Shown: positions 37,116-45,918, numbered from the stretch's first letter. The stretch: 64,000 nt of DNA from Jannaschia sp. GRR-S6-38 (GCF_029853695.1 NZ_CP122537.1:992001-1056000); one strand, 5' to 3'. Program-made: numbers and translations. The notes: generated by a model not told the origin, from the sequence alone.

Positions 37116-37928
37116 CTAGCTGCGGCAGCCGTCGATCTCGACCGCGCCGCGATCGCCGATGACGGTGATCCGGACGCGCGAGCGATCCAGGGCCACGCCC
37201 CGTCCGCCTCCGGCCATCAACTCAGAAGTGGCCGTCAGCGTTCCACCCTGCCGCGACACGACCGCGTCCGTCACCCAGAGCGAGGGGTCCGGCACCTCGA
37301 AGACCACCGCCTCGGACCGGCCCTGCGGCGGCAGCGGGATGCGTCCGGTCAGGGCCATCCCGTCCCGCGTGGGCCGCAGGCTGCAGCGGGCGTCGGCGCG
37401 GATGCGTCCGGGGCGGTCGGCCAGCGCCGCGCGGATCGCCGGATCGGGCGCGCCGCCCGCCGGCAGGTCTCCGCTGACCCGGATGCGCGCGGGCAGGCAA
37501 ATCTCCGCGCAGACACCGAGATCCAGCACGCCGTCGAGATGCGCCGCGCCCCCGCCGGCCCCCTGGATGAGGAGCGGCAGGACGAAATCGTCGTCATAGC
37601 CGATCGAAAGCGCGCGCCCCTGGCGGAACACCGTGGGCGTCGGCCATTGCGGCGTGACCGAACCAAGCCCGCGCGAGCCGCGCCAGTCCATCTGCGGCGA
37701 GATGCCGGCCGCCCCCGCGCTGCGCCAATAGGTCCGCCAGCCCGGCGCGAGGTCGAAGCGCAGGCCGGCGACATGGCTGCCATCCTGCTGACGCCAGCCG
37801 GGGATCAGGCTGACGCGCAGCACCTGCGCGATGTCGTCCTGCATCTGCGCGCGGGCGGGGAGCGCCGGCGCGAGGGCGAGCGCGAGGAGCGTGAGGAGAC
37901 GGATCAGCATATCCAGCGATCTAAGCAT
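37116..37928 (-). CDS. Periplasmic DsbD N-terminal-like domain protein
   Basis: A 270-residue exported protein: signal peptide (LIRLLTLLALALAPALPARA), then a beta-rich domain like the N-terminal domain of the thiol:disulfide interchange protein DsbD, with APGWRTYWRSAG, a cysteine pair in LGVCAEICLPA and isolated Cys residues later (ARCSL, DGCRS). It lacks the membrane and thioredoxin domains of DsbD. In the family this domain hands electrons to periplasmic partners; here a stand-alone role in cytochrome c or metal-site maturation is an inference. Starts at 37928 and 37910 are both possible; the latter gives a tidy signal peptide. Confidence 0.75.
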   Translation of the reverse strand: MLRSLDMLIRLLTLLALALAPALPARAQMQDDIAQVLRVSLIPGWRQQDGSHVAGLRFDLAPGWRTYWRSAGAAGISPQMDWRGSRGLGSVTPQWPTPTVFRQGRALSIGYDDDFVLPLLIQGAGGGAAHLDGVLDLGVCAEICLPARIRVSGDLPAGGAPDPAIRAALADRPGRIRADARCSLRPTRDGMALTGRIPLPPQGRSEAVVFEVPDPSLWVTDAVVSRQGGTLTATSELMAGGGRGVALDRSRVRITVIGDRGAVEIDGCRS

Positions 37929-37983
37929 GCCCGTCGGTCAAGGGAATTCACGGCTGCGGCATCGCCCTGTCGAGAGACGGGCG

Positions 37984-38931
37984 TCACCGCGGCGCGGCGG
38001 CGCGGCGCAACCGGTCGTTGATCGCGCGGCCGAGCCCCGTCTCGGGGATCGGGGCGACGTCGATCCGCGACGCGCCGCGGGCGCGCGCCTCGGCATCGGC
38101 GCGGTGCAGCGTGTCGAAGAGCGCGGCGGCGGCGGCGACCAGGTCGCCCTCGGGCGAGAGGCTCAGATCGCCCGCCACCGGCCCGAAGCCGATCAGCAGC
38201 GCCTCGGGATCCGGCGCGGTCACGTCCAGCCGCATGGGGAGCGAGGGCGCATAATGCGACGACATCTGCCCCGGGGCCTGCACCCGGCCCGGCGTCACGT
38301 CGCGCGGCAGCGGGCCCGTCACCGCCTCGATCGTTTCGGCCGCCAGCCCGCCCTCGCGCAAGAGCGCCAGCGGCGCGCTGCGCAGGATCGTCGATTCCAG
38401 CCCGACCGGGCAGGGCCCGCCATCGAGCACCATGTCCACCGCGTCCCCCAGGCCCGCGCGGACATGCGCGGCCCGGGTCGCGCTGATCCGCCCCGACGGG
38501 TTGGCCGAAGGGGCGGCCAGCGGGCCGCCCACCTCCGCCAGAAGCGCGCGCGCCAGCGGCGCGGCCGGCACCCGCAGCGCCACCGTGTCGAGCCCCGCGG
38601 TCACCAGCGGCGACAGGCCATGCCCCTCCTTCAGGGGCAGGACCAGCGTCAGCGGGCCGGGCCAGAACGCCGCGGCCAGCCGCCGGGCCAGCGGGTCGAA
38701 GACGGCCAGTCGCTCGGCGGCGGCGAGGTCGGGGACATGGACGATCAGCGGATTGAAGCTGGGCCGGCCCTTGGCCGCGAAGATCCGCGCCACCGCCCTC
38801 CCGTCCGTGGCAAGCGCGCCGAGCCCGTAGACCGTCTCGGTTGGAAAGGCGACCAGCCCGCCCCGCCGCAGGAGCGCGGCGGCCTTCGTGACGTTCGCGT
38901 CACCGTGACGTTGTGTTCCGGTTGTCGCCAT
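37984..38931 (-). CDS. L-threonylcarbamoyladenylate synthase (TsaC/Sua5)
   Basis: A 315-residue YrdC-domain enzyme that makes threonylcarbamoyl-AMP for the universal tRNA t6A37 modification. The YrdC core shows GGLVAFPTETVYGLGALA, KGRPSFNPLIVHV, WPGPLTLVLP and APSANPSGRISAT. A C-terminal extension of about 110 residues corresponds to the Sua5 domain, so this is the long Sua5 form, not short TsaC. The 76-bp gap to the divergent acyl-CoA dehydrogenase gene probably holds both promoters. Confidence 0.93.
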   Translation of the reverse strand: MATTGTQRHGDANVTKAAALLRRGGLVAFPTETVYGLGALATDGRAVARIFAAKGRPSFNPLIVHVPDLAAAERLAVFDPLARRLAAAFWPGPLTLVLPLKEGHGLSPLVTAGLDTVALRVPAAPLARALLAEVGGPLAAPSANPSGRISATRAAHVRAGLGDAVDMVLDGGPCPVGLESTILRSAPLALLREGGLAAETIEAVTGPLPRDVTPGRVQAPGQMSSHYAPSLPMRLDVTAPDPEALLIGFGPVAGDLSLSPEGDLVAAAAALFDTLHRADAEARARGASRIDVAPIPETGLGRAINDRLRRAAAPR

Positions 38932-39007
38932 GGCGGGACGCGCCTTAGGTTACGTGCAAGTCAAGCGGGCCTATAGCGGCCCGAGATCCTGATTGGGAGG
39001 TCCTCCG

Positions 39008-40678
39008 ATGCCCTACCGCGCCCCCGTTTCCGAATTGCGCTTCGTCCTCGACCATGTGGTCGGCTTCGACCGCGTCGCCGCGACCGAAACCTTCGCCGAG
39101 GCCACGCCCGAGACCGTCGACGCCATCCTCACCGAGGCCGGCCGCATGTGCGAGGAGGTGCTCGCGCCCCTCAACCGCCAGGGCGACCTGCATCCCGCAC
39201 GCCTGGAGAACGGCGTCGTGCGCACCTCGCCCGGGTTCGGCGACGGCTTCCGCGCCATCGCTGAAGGCGGCTGGCTCGGCATGTCGGCCGATCCCGAATA
39301 TGGCGGCATGGGCCTGCCCATCGCGCTGACCATGGCGGTCAACGAGATGATGGGCTCGGCCTGCCTGTCGCTGCAGCTCAACCCGCTGATGACGCAGGGC
39401 CAGATCGAGGCGCTGGAGGCGCATGCCTCCGACGAGATCCGCGAGCTCTACATCCCCAAGCTCGTCTCGGGCGAATGGTGCGGCACGATGAACCTGACCG
39501 AGCCGCAGGCGGGCTCCGACGTGGGTGCGCTGAAATCGAAGGCCGTGCCCAATGGCGACGGCAGCTACGCGGTGACGGGTCAGAAGATCTACATCTCCTG
39601 GGGCGACAACGACTTTTCCGAGAATGTCTGCCACCTCGTGCTGGCGCGGCTGCCCGACGGGGTCGAGGGCACGAAGGGCATCAGCCTCTTCATGGTGCCG
39701 AAGCGGATTCCGAACGAAGACGGCAGCCTGGGGCGGGCCAACGACCTGAAGGTCGTCTCGCTGGAGCACAAGCTGGGCCTGCACGGTTCGCCCACCGCGG
39801 TGATGCAATATGACGGCGCGACCGGCTGGCTGATCGGCGAGCCGCACAAGGGCATGGCCGCGATGTTCACCATGATGAACAATGCTCGCCTCGGCGTCGG
39901 CGTGCAGGGCCTGTCGGTGGCCGAGGCGGCGATGCAGCACGCCATCGGCTACGCGCTCGACCGCAAGCAGGGCCGGACGCCCAAGGGCGACGGCTCGATC
40001 CTCGACCATGCCGACGTGCGGCGCATGGTGCTGTCGATGAAGGCCGATACCTTCGCGGTGCGGGCGCTGGCGATGGATTGCGCGGTCGCGCTCGACATGG
40101 CCAAGGCCACCGGCGATGCGGGCTGGCGCGCGCGGGGCGCGTTCCTGACGCCGATCGCCAAGGCTTTCGGCACCGATATCGGCATCCGCGTGGCCGGCGA
40201 GGGCATCCAGGTCCATGGCGGCATGGGCTTCGTCGAGGAGACGGGCGCCGCGCAATACCTGCGCGATGTGCGCGTCACCGCGATCTACGAGGGCACCAAC
40301 GGCATCCAGGCGATGGACCTCGTGGGCCGCAAGCTGATGGATGGCGGCGCCGCGGCCTTCGCGCTGCTCGACGAGCTGGCCGAAATCGACCACGCGGGAC
40401 TGAAGGCCGCGGTGGCCGATCTGCGCATGCTGACCGAATGGATGCTGGAGCAGGACATGCAGGACCGCTTCGCCGGCGCGGTGGCCTATCTGAACGCCTT
40501 CGCCCGCGTGCTGGGCGCGGCCTATCACCTGCGCGCGGCCGGGGCCGATCCCGACCGGGCAGGCCTCGCGCGCTTCGCCGGCGGCCGGATGCTGCCCGAG
40601 GCGCTGGCCGAGATGGCCAAGGCGCGGACCGGCGCGGAAGAGCTCTACGCGGTGTCGACCGAGACCATCGCGGCCTGA
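39008..40678 (+). CDS. Acyl-CoA dehydrogenase (DmdC-like branch)
   Basis: A 556-residue FAD acyl-CoA dehydrogenase. It has the extra N-terminal helix beginning MPYRAPVSELRFVLDHV found in the long acyl-CoA dehydrogenases that include methylmercaptopropionyl-CoA dehydrogenase DmdC. FAD and substrate motifs MNLTEPQAGSDVGAL, QKIYISWGDND and VHGGMGFVEETGAAQYLRDVR are present, with the catalytic Glu at about residue 428 in YEGTNGIQAMDL. It is a little shorter than typical DmdC (about 590), so DMSP catabolism is possible but not shown; a general fatty acyl-CoA role is equally likely. GGGAGG precedes ATG 39008. Confidence 0.87.
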   Translation: MPYRAPVSELRFVLDHVVGFDRVAATETFAEATPETVDAILTEAGRMCEEVLAPLNRQGDLHPARLENGVVRTSPGFGDGFRAIAEGGWLGMSADPEYGGMGLPIALTMAVNEMMGSACLSLQLNPLMTQGQIEALEAHASDEIRELYIPKLVSGEWCGTMNLTEPQAGSDVGALKSKAVPNGDGSYAVTGQKIYISWGDNDFSENVCHLVLARLPDGVEGTKGISLFMVPKRIPNEDGSLGRANDLKVVSLEHKLGLHGSPTAVMQYDGATGWLIGEPHKGMAAMFTMMNNARLGVGVQGLSVAEAAMQHAIGYALDRKQGRTPKGDGSILDHADVRRMVLSMKADTFAVRALAMDCAVALDMAKATGDAGWRARGAFLTPIAKAFGTDIGIRVAGEGIQVHGGMGFVEETGAAQYLRDVRVTAIYEGTNGIQAMDLVGRKLMDGGAAAFALLDELAEIDHAGLKAAVADLRMLTEWMLEQDMQDRFAGAVAYLNAFARVLGAAYHLRAAGADPDRAGLARFAGGRMLPEALAEMAKARTGAEELYAVSTETIAA

Positions 40679-40695
40679 CGGCCGCGACCGGGCGG

Positions 40696-40740
40696 GGGGC
40701 TCCGCCCCTCTCGTCCCCCGAGGTATTTCCGGCCAGAGGA
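40696..40740 (+). repeat. Dispersed hairpin-plus-core repeat, copy B
   Basis: Hairpin GGGGC-TCC-GCCCC at 40696-40708, a short spacer, then the core CCCCCGAGGTATTTCCGGCC plus AGAGGA at 40715-40740. It lies between the acyl-CoA dehydrogenase stop and the MBL hydrolase start, in gene orientation. See copies A and C. Confidence 0.85.
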
Positions 40741-40753
40741 AGGATCGCCCCCC

Positions 40754-41806
40754 GTGAAGGATGTCGAGATCCCCGACGGCTATGCCGGGCTGGACTTCCC
40801 CTGGGAAGCGCCGCCGCCCGAGGGCGAAGCGATCGAGGTGGCCGAGGGCGTGCTCTGGGCGCGCCTGCCGCTGCCGATGGCACTGGATCACGTCAATATC
40901 TACTTCCTGCGCGAGCCGGGCGGCTGGACGATGGTCGATACCGGCTTCGACACGAGGCGGACGCGGGCCATCGTCGGGGCGCTGGAAGCCGGGCCGCTGG
41001 GCGGCTTGCCCATCCAGCGCGTGCTGGTCACGCATCACCACCCCGACCATATCGGCCTCGCCGGCTTGCTGCAGGCGCGCGGGGCCGAGCTTCTGGCCAC
41101 GCGCACCGCCTGGCTGATGGCGCGGATGCTGGTGCTGGACGAACAGCCCCTGCCGACGTCCGAGACGCTGGATTACTGCCGCCGCTGGGGGATGGACCCG
41201 GAGGTCCTGGCCCGCCGCGCGGCCGAGCGGCCCTTCAACTTCGCCGATGTCGTGGCGCCGCTGCCCGTGGGCTTCACCCGGATCGCGGAGGACGAAACGC
41301 TGGAGCTGGGCGGCCGCTGCTGGCGCGTGGCGCGCGGCGACGGGCACGCGCCGGAACACGCGGTCCTCTTCGAGACGGAGGGCGACCTGGTGCTGGGGGG
41401 CGACCAGCTCCTGCCCGGCATCTCGCCCAATCTCGGGCTCTACCCGACCGAGGCGAATGGCGATCCGGTGGGCGACTGGCTGGCGGCCTGCGCGCGCCTG
41501 GCGCCGCTGGCGCGCGCCGATCAGCTGGTGCTGCCGGGCCACAAGACGCCCTATCGCGGCCTGCCGACCCGGCTGGCCTCGCTCCGCGACAACCACGTCA
41601 CCGCGCTCAACCGGCTGGAGGACCACCTCGCCACGCCGCGCACCGGGGGCGAATGCTTCGCGCCGCTCTTCAAGCGCCGGGTGGATGACGGGATGTACGG
41701 GCTGGCCTTCTTCGAGGCCATCGCCCACCTGCGCCACCTGCATCTGCAGGGCCGCGCCATCCGCGAGACGCGCGCCGACGGGGTCTGGACCTTCCGCGCG
41801 GCCTGA
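40754..41806 (+). CDS. MBL-fold metallo-hydrolase
   Basis: A 350-residue metallo-beta-lactamase-fold hydrolase. The metal site HHHPDH is at residues 94-99; the later ligands are in the GDGHAPEHAVL, LGGDQLLPG and VLPGHKTPY segments. A C-terminal winged-helix-like extension (about 280-350) is shared with the MBL group next to acyl-CoA enzymes, which suggests a thioester or lactone substrate. The start is GTG 40754, just after the dispersed repeat, and the gene is probably read through from the acyl-CoA dehydrogenase. Confidence 0.85.
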   Translation: MKDVEIPDGYAGLDFPWEAPPPEGEAIEVAEGVLWARLPLPMALDHVNIYFLREPGGWTMVDTGFDTRRTRAIVGALEAGPLGGLPIQRVLVTHHHPDHIGLAGLLQARGAELLATRTAWLMARMLVLDEQPLPTSETLDYCRRWGMDPEVLARRAAERPFNFADVVAPLPVGFTRIAEDETLELGGRCWRVARGDGHAPEHAVLFETEGDLVLGGDQLLPGISPNLGLYPTEANGDPVGDWLAACARLAPLARADQLVLPGHKTPYRGLPTRLASLRDNHVTALNRLEDHLATPRTGGECFAPLFKRRVDDGMYGLAFFEAIAHLRHLHLQGRAIRETRADGVWTFRAA

Positions 41807-41837
41807 GCCGCGGCTTGACCCCCGCTGCGGGCGCGTC

Positions 41838-42389
41838 ATGCTGGCGGCGATGCAGGACACCGACATCGCCACCTCCGCCGAGGCCATGGAGGCGCACGCC
41901 CTGCCGCGCTGCGTCGAGACCCATGCCGACGGCACCGACCACGCGCCCGCCCTGCCCGCGGGCGTCGCGCGCGGGGCCGGCGCGCGCAGCCCAGCGGAAT
42001 GGGGCTACCAGCGGGTGATCCTCTACCTGAAGGCCTTCGAGGAATCGCTCGACGACGATCACGAGGCGGCGATGGGCTTCACCGGCGGCGCGGCGGGCAT
42101 CCTGCGCATCCAGGGCATCGGCTTCTCCGCCCCCGACATGCTGACCTTCAGCGGCGTCGACGACGAGGGCGACCGCTGCCAGCTGATCCAGCATGTGAGC
42201 CAGCTCAACGTGCTGCTGCGCGCCGTGCGCAAGCCGCCCGACCGCCCCGAGCCGCTGCGCATCGGCTTCCGCCTCGCGCGCGCTTTGGAAACCGAAACCG
42301 ATCCCGACGATCCGGCCGACGGGGAGCCTGCGCAACAGGACGCGCCGGTCGATCCCGCCGAAGCCCCGGATCGCGCAACAGGCGCGTGA
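41838..42389 (+). CDS. DUF6173-like conserved protein
   Basis: A 183-residue soluble protein with a conserved core: SPAEWGYQRVILYLKAFEESLDDDHE, then MGFTGGAAGILRIQGIGF and CQLIQHVSQLNVLLRAV. This matches my memory of the DUF6173 family of alphaproteobacteria. The C-terminal 35 residues are acidic and Pro/Ala rich, likely disordered. ATG 41838 or ATG 41850 could start it; neither has a strong RBS. No catalytic motif is visible and its role is unknown. It lies 31 bp after the MBL gene. Confidence 0.75.
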   Translation: MLAAMQDTDIATSAEAMEAHALPRCVETHADGTDHAPALPAGVARGAGARSPAEWGYQRVILYLKAFEESLDDDHEAAMGFTGGAAGILRIQGIGFSAPDMLTFSGVDDEGDRCQLIQHVSQLNVLLRAVRKPPDRPEPLRIGFRLARALETETDPDDPADGEPAQQDAPVDPAEAPDRATGA

Positions 42390-42447
42390 CACCGCCCGCG
42401 CGACCCGCTAGAGGGGCGTCGAGACGAAGCACGACCGGAGCGACCCG

Positions 42448-42585
42448 ATGGCCGACGACCACAAGCGCGGAGAGATGGACATCACCGAGCAGGAGAAGAC
42501 CTTCGCGGGCTTCATGACCTTCACCAAGTGGACGGTCATCGCGATCATCGTTCTTCTCATCCTGCTGGCGATCTTCCGGGCCTGA
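42448..42585 (+). CDS. aa3-type cytochrome c oxidase subunit IV
   Basis: A 45-residue single-helix peptide matching the bacterial aa3 oxidase subunit IV family: the N-terminal HKRGEMDITEQEKTFAGFM signature and one transmembrane helix (about residues 27-43, VIAIIVLLILLAIF). In Rhodobacter and Paracoccus it is an accessory subunit of the terminal oxidase in the inner membrane. The main oxidase genes are not nearby, which is normal for this family. GGAG lies 9 nt upstream of the ATG. Confidence 0.9.
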   Translation: MADDHKRGEMDITEQEKTFAGFMTFTKWTVIAIIVLLILLAIFRA

Positions 42586-42589
42586 TCCC

Positions 42590-43246
42590 TTGCTGAGGGC
42601 CGCCCTGCTTGCGCTGACGCTGCCGCTGCTGGCCGCCTGCGGCGCCGACGACATCTACGCCCCGATGGAGGAGGTCTCGCGCCACGCCTATGTCGCGCCG
42701 GGACCCGCCAAGCTGACGCTGCTGACGGCGATCAACAACCGCTCCGGCGCGGGCGGTCATTCGGCGCTGATGGTCTCGGGCTCGCAGCGGGTGATCTTCG
42801 ATCCCGCCGGCACCTGGTGGCATCCGAACGCGCCCGAGCGCGGCGACGTGCTCTACGGCATCGATCCGACGATGCTGGAATTCTACCTCGATTACCACGC
42901 GCGCCCCACCTACCACATGGTGATCCAGGAGATCCCGGTGGACGCCGCCACCGCCGAGCGCGCGCTACAGATGGTCCAGAGCCACGGGCCCGCGGGCAAG
43001 GCCACCTGCGGCCAGAGCGTGTCGGGGATCCTGCGCGAGCTGGGCTTCTCCACCGTCGGGCGCAGCTGGTATCCGGACCGGATCATGAAGGACTTCGCCA
43101 CCGTCCCCGGGGTGATCCAGCACAAGCTCTTCGACGACACGGTCGATCCGCACTCGCCCGAGCGGCGCGCGGTCGAGTTCGACGCCGACGGCAACGTCAT
43201 CCAGCCGGGCGCGACACGGATCACCGATACCGGATTCGAGCGCTAG
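42590..43246 (+). CDS. Conserved lipoprotein of unknown function (218 aa)
   Basis: A 218-residue protein with a lipoprotein signal peptide (LRAALLALTLPLLAAC, lipobox LAAC). The mature part has GAGGHSALMVSGSQRVIFDPAGTWWHPNAPERGDVLYG and KATCGQSVSGIL, with a conserved-looking Ser-His and Cys arrangement recalling papain-like or NlpC/P60-like folds, though I cannot confirm a catalytic triad. The start is TTG 42590, 4 bp after the oxidase peptide stop, so the genes are probably co-transcribed. Confidence 0.75.
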   Translation: MLRAALLALTLPLLAACGADDIYAPMEEVSRHAYVAPGPAKLTLLTAINNRSGAGGHSALMVSGSQRVIFDPAGTWWHPNAPERGDVLYGIDPTMLEFYLDYHARPTYHMVIQEIPVDAATAERALQMVQSHGPAGKATCGQSVSGILRELGFSTVGRSWYPDRIMKDFATVPGVIQHKLFDDTVDPHSPERRAVEFDADGNVIQPGATRITDTGFER

Positions 43247-43340
43247 TGCGGCCACCATGCGGCGTCAGCAGGCTGCCGATCCAGATCTTTGAGGGCAGCG
43301 CATCGACAGACGTCGACGAAGTTGCCAGCGGGATGGTTTG

Positions 43341-44825
43341 ATGGCGCCAATGATATGGCGGGTCGGATTGCCGGCTTTCCTGCTTGTCGCGGGGCTCATC
43401 GGCGTCTGGCTGCACGATCCGAATGCCATCTGCCGCGAGACGCCTTCGGCAGCCTGTCTGTCGGATCGAGCTGTCGAGGTGGTGGACCGTGATCGTGCCT
43501 TTGCTCTAATCGGCGATCTCTACGCCCTTGATCGGCCCGAGATGCGCCTGCGTCGGAAGTTCGGCCCGGCCATCGATACCGAGTGGCGGTCCAAATTGAT
43601 TGCACAGGGCTCTATCGCCTACGATCTTCGGCAGGGCCGGACCCTCGACGAGGCGATTGCCGCGGTCCGCAATTTCGAGCCGAGTTTTCTTTACATTCCG
43701 GGACTTGAAGTGGCTGGCCTGTCGGTTTGGCTCGCCAACCACCCCGCGCCGCCCGCGCGCCATCCGCGCGCAGAAAGCCTGCTGCGCGACATGGCCGGGC
43801 GCATCCTGGACGGGCGCAGGGCTTCGCCGCAGACCGATCGCGAGAAACGCATCTTCGATGGCGATACGCAAAATGCGGCCCATCTGTTGTTTCTGGCAGG
43901 CGATCTGACCGAGGCTCATACGGTCTTGGAACAGTCCCACGAAGTTCCGAAGCTTCTGCCCCACCGTCCCTGGCTTCGCGCCGTCTATGCCGAACACCCC
44001 GAGATCATTCGGGCCGTATTGGTCGACGCCTTCGAGGCGGAAATAAAGGCCGTCGGTATCCCCGATATCACGAGCATGGTCCTGCTGGTCCGGCGGGCGG
44101 TCGAAGCTGGCTTCGGGGATCTTGCCGGTGATCTTGTTCTTCGGACACGCGAGGCAGGAGAGGCTAACCCGGGTGTCTTCCCCGTCCGAACCTTGCTGGA
44201 GATCGCACGGGCTCTTCATGCCGCCGGGCGGCCACGATCCGAGGTGGTCGATATGCTGGACAAGGCGGCGGCCAAGCTCGCGAAGCTCGACGACCGGGTG
44301 ATCGGCGTGTCAATGCATGTCGGCCCGATACGTGGAACCGACTTCGCAAAGGATTGGCGGGACGAACTGACGGGACTGCGCGCGACGTCCGACGACGTGG
44401 AAGGGACGCTCGCGCTTCTCGACATGACACAGACGCCCTTCGAAACCTGGGAAGCCATTCTATCCGCAGACCTGCCGCCGGATGAATTGCGCTCGTGGAT
44501 GGGCCGCGCCTCGAACCGGTTGGCGGCTGCGACATTGGCTCGCCTCAAGGCGAACTTGGCGGAGCGCCTGAGCCGCAGCCTGCAGATGCGATCCCAGAGC
44601 GTCTGGATCGAAGAGCTGGTCGCCGATGCCTACAATCAGCCCCTGCCCGAGCTCACGCCGGAGGCGCGATGGGCCCGTGCCTGGGCTTCCGCGCAAGCTC
44701 TGCTCCGGCTCGATCCGGACAACGTCCCGCCCTGGCTCTTTCAAGATCTCGCCGAGGCGGCGCTCGACCTCGACAGGAGCTACGAGTTGATCCGGGCGGC
44801 ACATCTACTGCATTCGGCCCGCTGA
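43341..44825 (+). CDS. Large hypothetical membrane-anchored protein, lower GC than neighbours
   Basis: A 494-residue protein with one N-terminal hydrophobic segment (WRVGLPAFLLVAGLIGVWL), then a long, mostly alpha-helical region rich in Ala, Leu, Arg and Glu, with repeating helix-turn-helix spacing that suggests TPR/HEAT-like repeats (for example AQGSIAYDLRQGRTLDEAIA and LFLAGDLTEAHTVLEQ). I recognise no named family. Base composition falls noticeably below its neighbours, and codons such as gat, ctt and gca are frequent, which fits horizontal acquisition or relaxed selection. Starts at ATG 43341 or 43353 are possible. It lies alone, ending at a strong hairpin terminator. Confidence 0.65.
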   Translation: MAPMIWRVGLPAFLLVAGLIGVWLHDPNAICRETPSAACLSDRAVEVVDRDRAFALIGDLYALDRPEMRLRRKFGPAIDTEWRSKLIAQGSIAYDLRQGRTLDEAIAAVRNFEPSFLYIPGLEVAGLSVWLANHPAPPARHPRAESLLRDMAGRILDGRRASPQTDREKRIFDGDTQNAAHLLFLAGDLTEAHTVLEQSHEVPKLLPHRPWLRAVYAEHPEIIRAVLVDAFEAEIKAVGIPDITSMVLLVRRAVEAGFGDLAGDLVLRTREAGEANPGVFPVRTLLEIARALHAAGRPRSEVVDMLDKAAAKLAKLDDRVIGVSMHVGPIRGTDFAKDWRDELTGLRATSDDVEGTLALLDMTQTPFETWEAILSADLPPDELRSWMGRASNRLAAATLARLKANLAERLSRSLQMRSQSVWIEELVADAYNQPLPELTPEARWARAWASAQALLRLDPDNVPPWLFQDLAEAALDLDRSYELIRAAHLLHSAR

Positions 44826-44840
44826 CCCCCCGAAACGAAG

Positions 44841-44874
44841 AACCCCCCGGCGCCGCGCGGGGCACCGGGGGGTT
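44841..44874 (-). terminator. GC-rich hairpin terminator downstream of rpsU
   Basis: Perfect 10-bp stem AACCCCCCGG (44841-44850) / CCGGGGGGTT (44865-44874) in the 80-bp convergent gap. On the minus strand it is followed by CTTCGTTTC, on the plus strand by CGATCT. It probably serves both rpsU and the gene to its left. Confidence 0.7.
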
Positions 44875-44905
44875 CGATCTGGCGGCTTTCGCCGAACGGG
44901 TGCTC

Positions 44906-45112
44906 TCAGAGCATCCCTTCGCGCTGGGCCTTCTTCCGAGCGAGCTTGCGGGCACGCCGGATCGCTTCGGCCTTCTGCCGCGCCTTCTTCTCGGAGGGCT
45001 TCTCGAAATGCTGCTTGAGCTTCATCTCGCGAAACACGCCCTCGCGCTGCAGCTTCTTTTTCAGGGCCCGGAGGGCCTGATCGACATTGTTGTCGCGAAC
45101 GCTGACCTGCAT
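44906..45112 (-). CDS. rpsU: 30S ribosomal protein S21
   Basis: A 68-residue basic protein with the S21 signature [20 protein letters not shown] followed by [20 protein letters not shown] and a helical Lys/Arg-rich tail. It is part of the small ribosomal subunit and assists mRNA base pairing at initiation. GAAAGG lies about 8 nt before the ATG. It is divergent from coq9; a perfect 18-bp palindrome and a CCGAT-CA-ATCGG repeat lie in between. Confidence 0.96.
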   Translation of the reverse strand: MQVSVRDNNVDQALRALKKKLQREGVFREMKLKQHFEKPSEKKARQKAEAIRRARKLARKKAQREGML

Positions 45113-45145
45113 GTGGTTGTCACCACCTTTCTAGGTTCAAGTTGT

Positions 45146-45191
45146 CCGATCAATCGGTGCAGGAAGTGGCGATATAGGCGGGCCCGCCTAT
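45146..45191. promoter_or_regulatory. Palindromes in the rpsU/coq9 divergent control region
   Basis: ATAGGCGGGCCCGCCTAT at 45174-45191 is a perfect 18-bp palindrome. A second inverted repeat CCGAT-CA-ATCGG lies at 45146-45157. Both are between the divergent starts (45112 and 45223). They may be an operator or part of a transcript hairpin; I cannot name a binding protein. Confidence 0.45.
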
Positions 45192-45222
45192 CTTGTCCAG
45201 CAACCGCAACCCGGAGGCCGCC

Positions 45223-45918
45223 ATGACCCCCCTGAAGGACAGGATCCTCGACGCCGCCCTGATGCACGTCCCCTTCGACGGCTGGTCGTCCGAGACGTTC
45301 CGCGCCGCGATCCGCGATGCGGGCGTCACCCCCGCGCAGGGCCGCGCGGCCTTTCCGCGCGGCGCGGTGGACCTCGCGCTGGCCTTCCACGCGCGCGGCG
45401 ACGACCGGATGATCGCGGCGCTGAACGCGGCCGACACAGACGAGATGCGCTACCGCGACCGGGTGGCCCATGCCGTCCGCACCCGGATCGAGATCGCCGA
45501 CGAGAACCGCGAGGCCGTGCGTCGCGGCATGACGCTCTTCGCGCTCCCGATCCATGCCGCCGACGGGCTGAAGGCGATGTGGGGGACCGTCGACGCGATC
45601 TGGGACGCGCTGGGCGACACCAGCACCGACGTGAACTGGTACACCAAGCGCGCCACGCTCTCGGGCGTCTACTCGGCCACCGTGCTCTACTGGCTGGGCG
45701 ACCAGTCCGAGGGCTACCGCGAAACCTGGGACTTCCTCGACCGCCGCATCGACGACGTCATGCAGATCGAGAAGGTGAAGGGGCGCGCGCGCCAGTCGCC
45801 GGTGATCTCGCGGCTGATGGAGGGACCGAACCGGCTGCTCTCGCGCATCCGGGCGCCCGCGAAGATGCCGCGCGGCGACCTGCCGGGCTACTGGGCCGAG
45901 CCGCCGCGCGGCGAGTGA
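45223..45918 (+). CDS. COQ9-family ubiquinone biosynthesis protein
   Basis: A 231-residue protein of the COQ9 family, a lipid-binding TetR-like fold without DNA-binding function that presents quinone intermediates to the hydroxylase Coq7/UbiF-type enzyme. The N-terminal ILDAALMHVPFDGWSSETFRAAIRDAG and the C-terminal DVNWYTKRATLSGVYSATVLYWLGDQSEG are the family's hallmark segments. GGAGG precedes ATG 45223; the earlier open ATG at 45193 is not needed. It adds to the quinone genes seen at 6.6-9.9 kb. Confidence 0.93.
   Translation: MTPLKDRILDAALMHVPFDGWSSETFRAAIRDAGVTPAQGRAAFPRGAVDLALAFHARGDDRMIAALNAADTDEMRYRDRVAHAVRTRIEIADENREAVRRGMTLFALPIHAADGLKAMWGTVDAIWDALGDTSTDVNWYTKRATLSGVYSATVLYWLGDQSEGYRETWDFLDRRIDDVMQIEKVKGRARQSPVISRLMEGPNRLLSRIRAPAKMPRGDLPGYWAEPPRGE

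Noticed and set aside
38945..41935. 996-codon minus-strand open frame across the acyl-CoA dehydrogenase and MBL genes
   Set aside because: Crosses two unrelated genes and an intergenic repeat without any recognisable domain; a GC-bias artefact.
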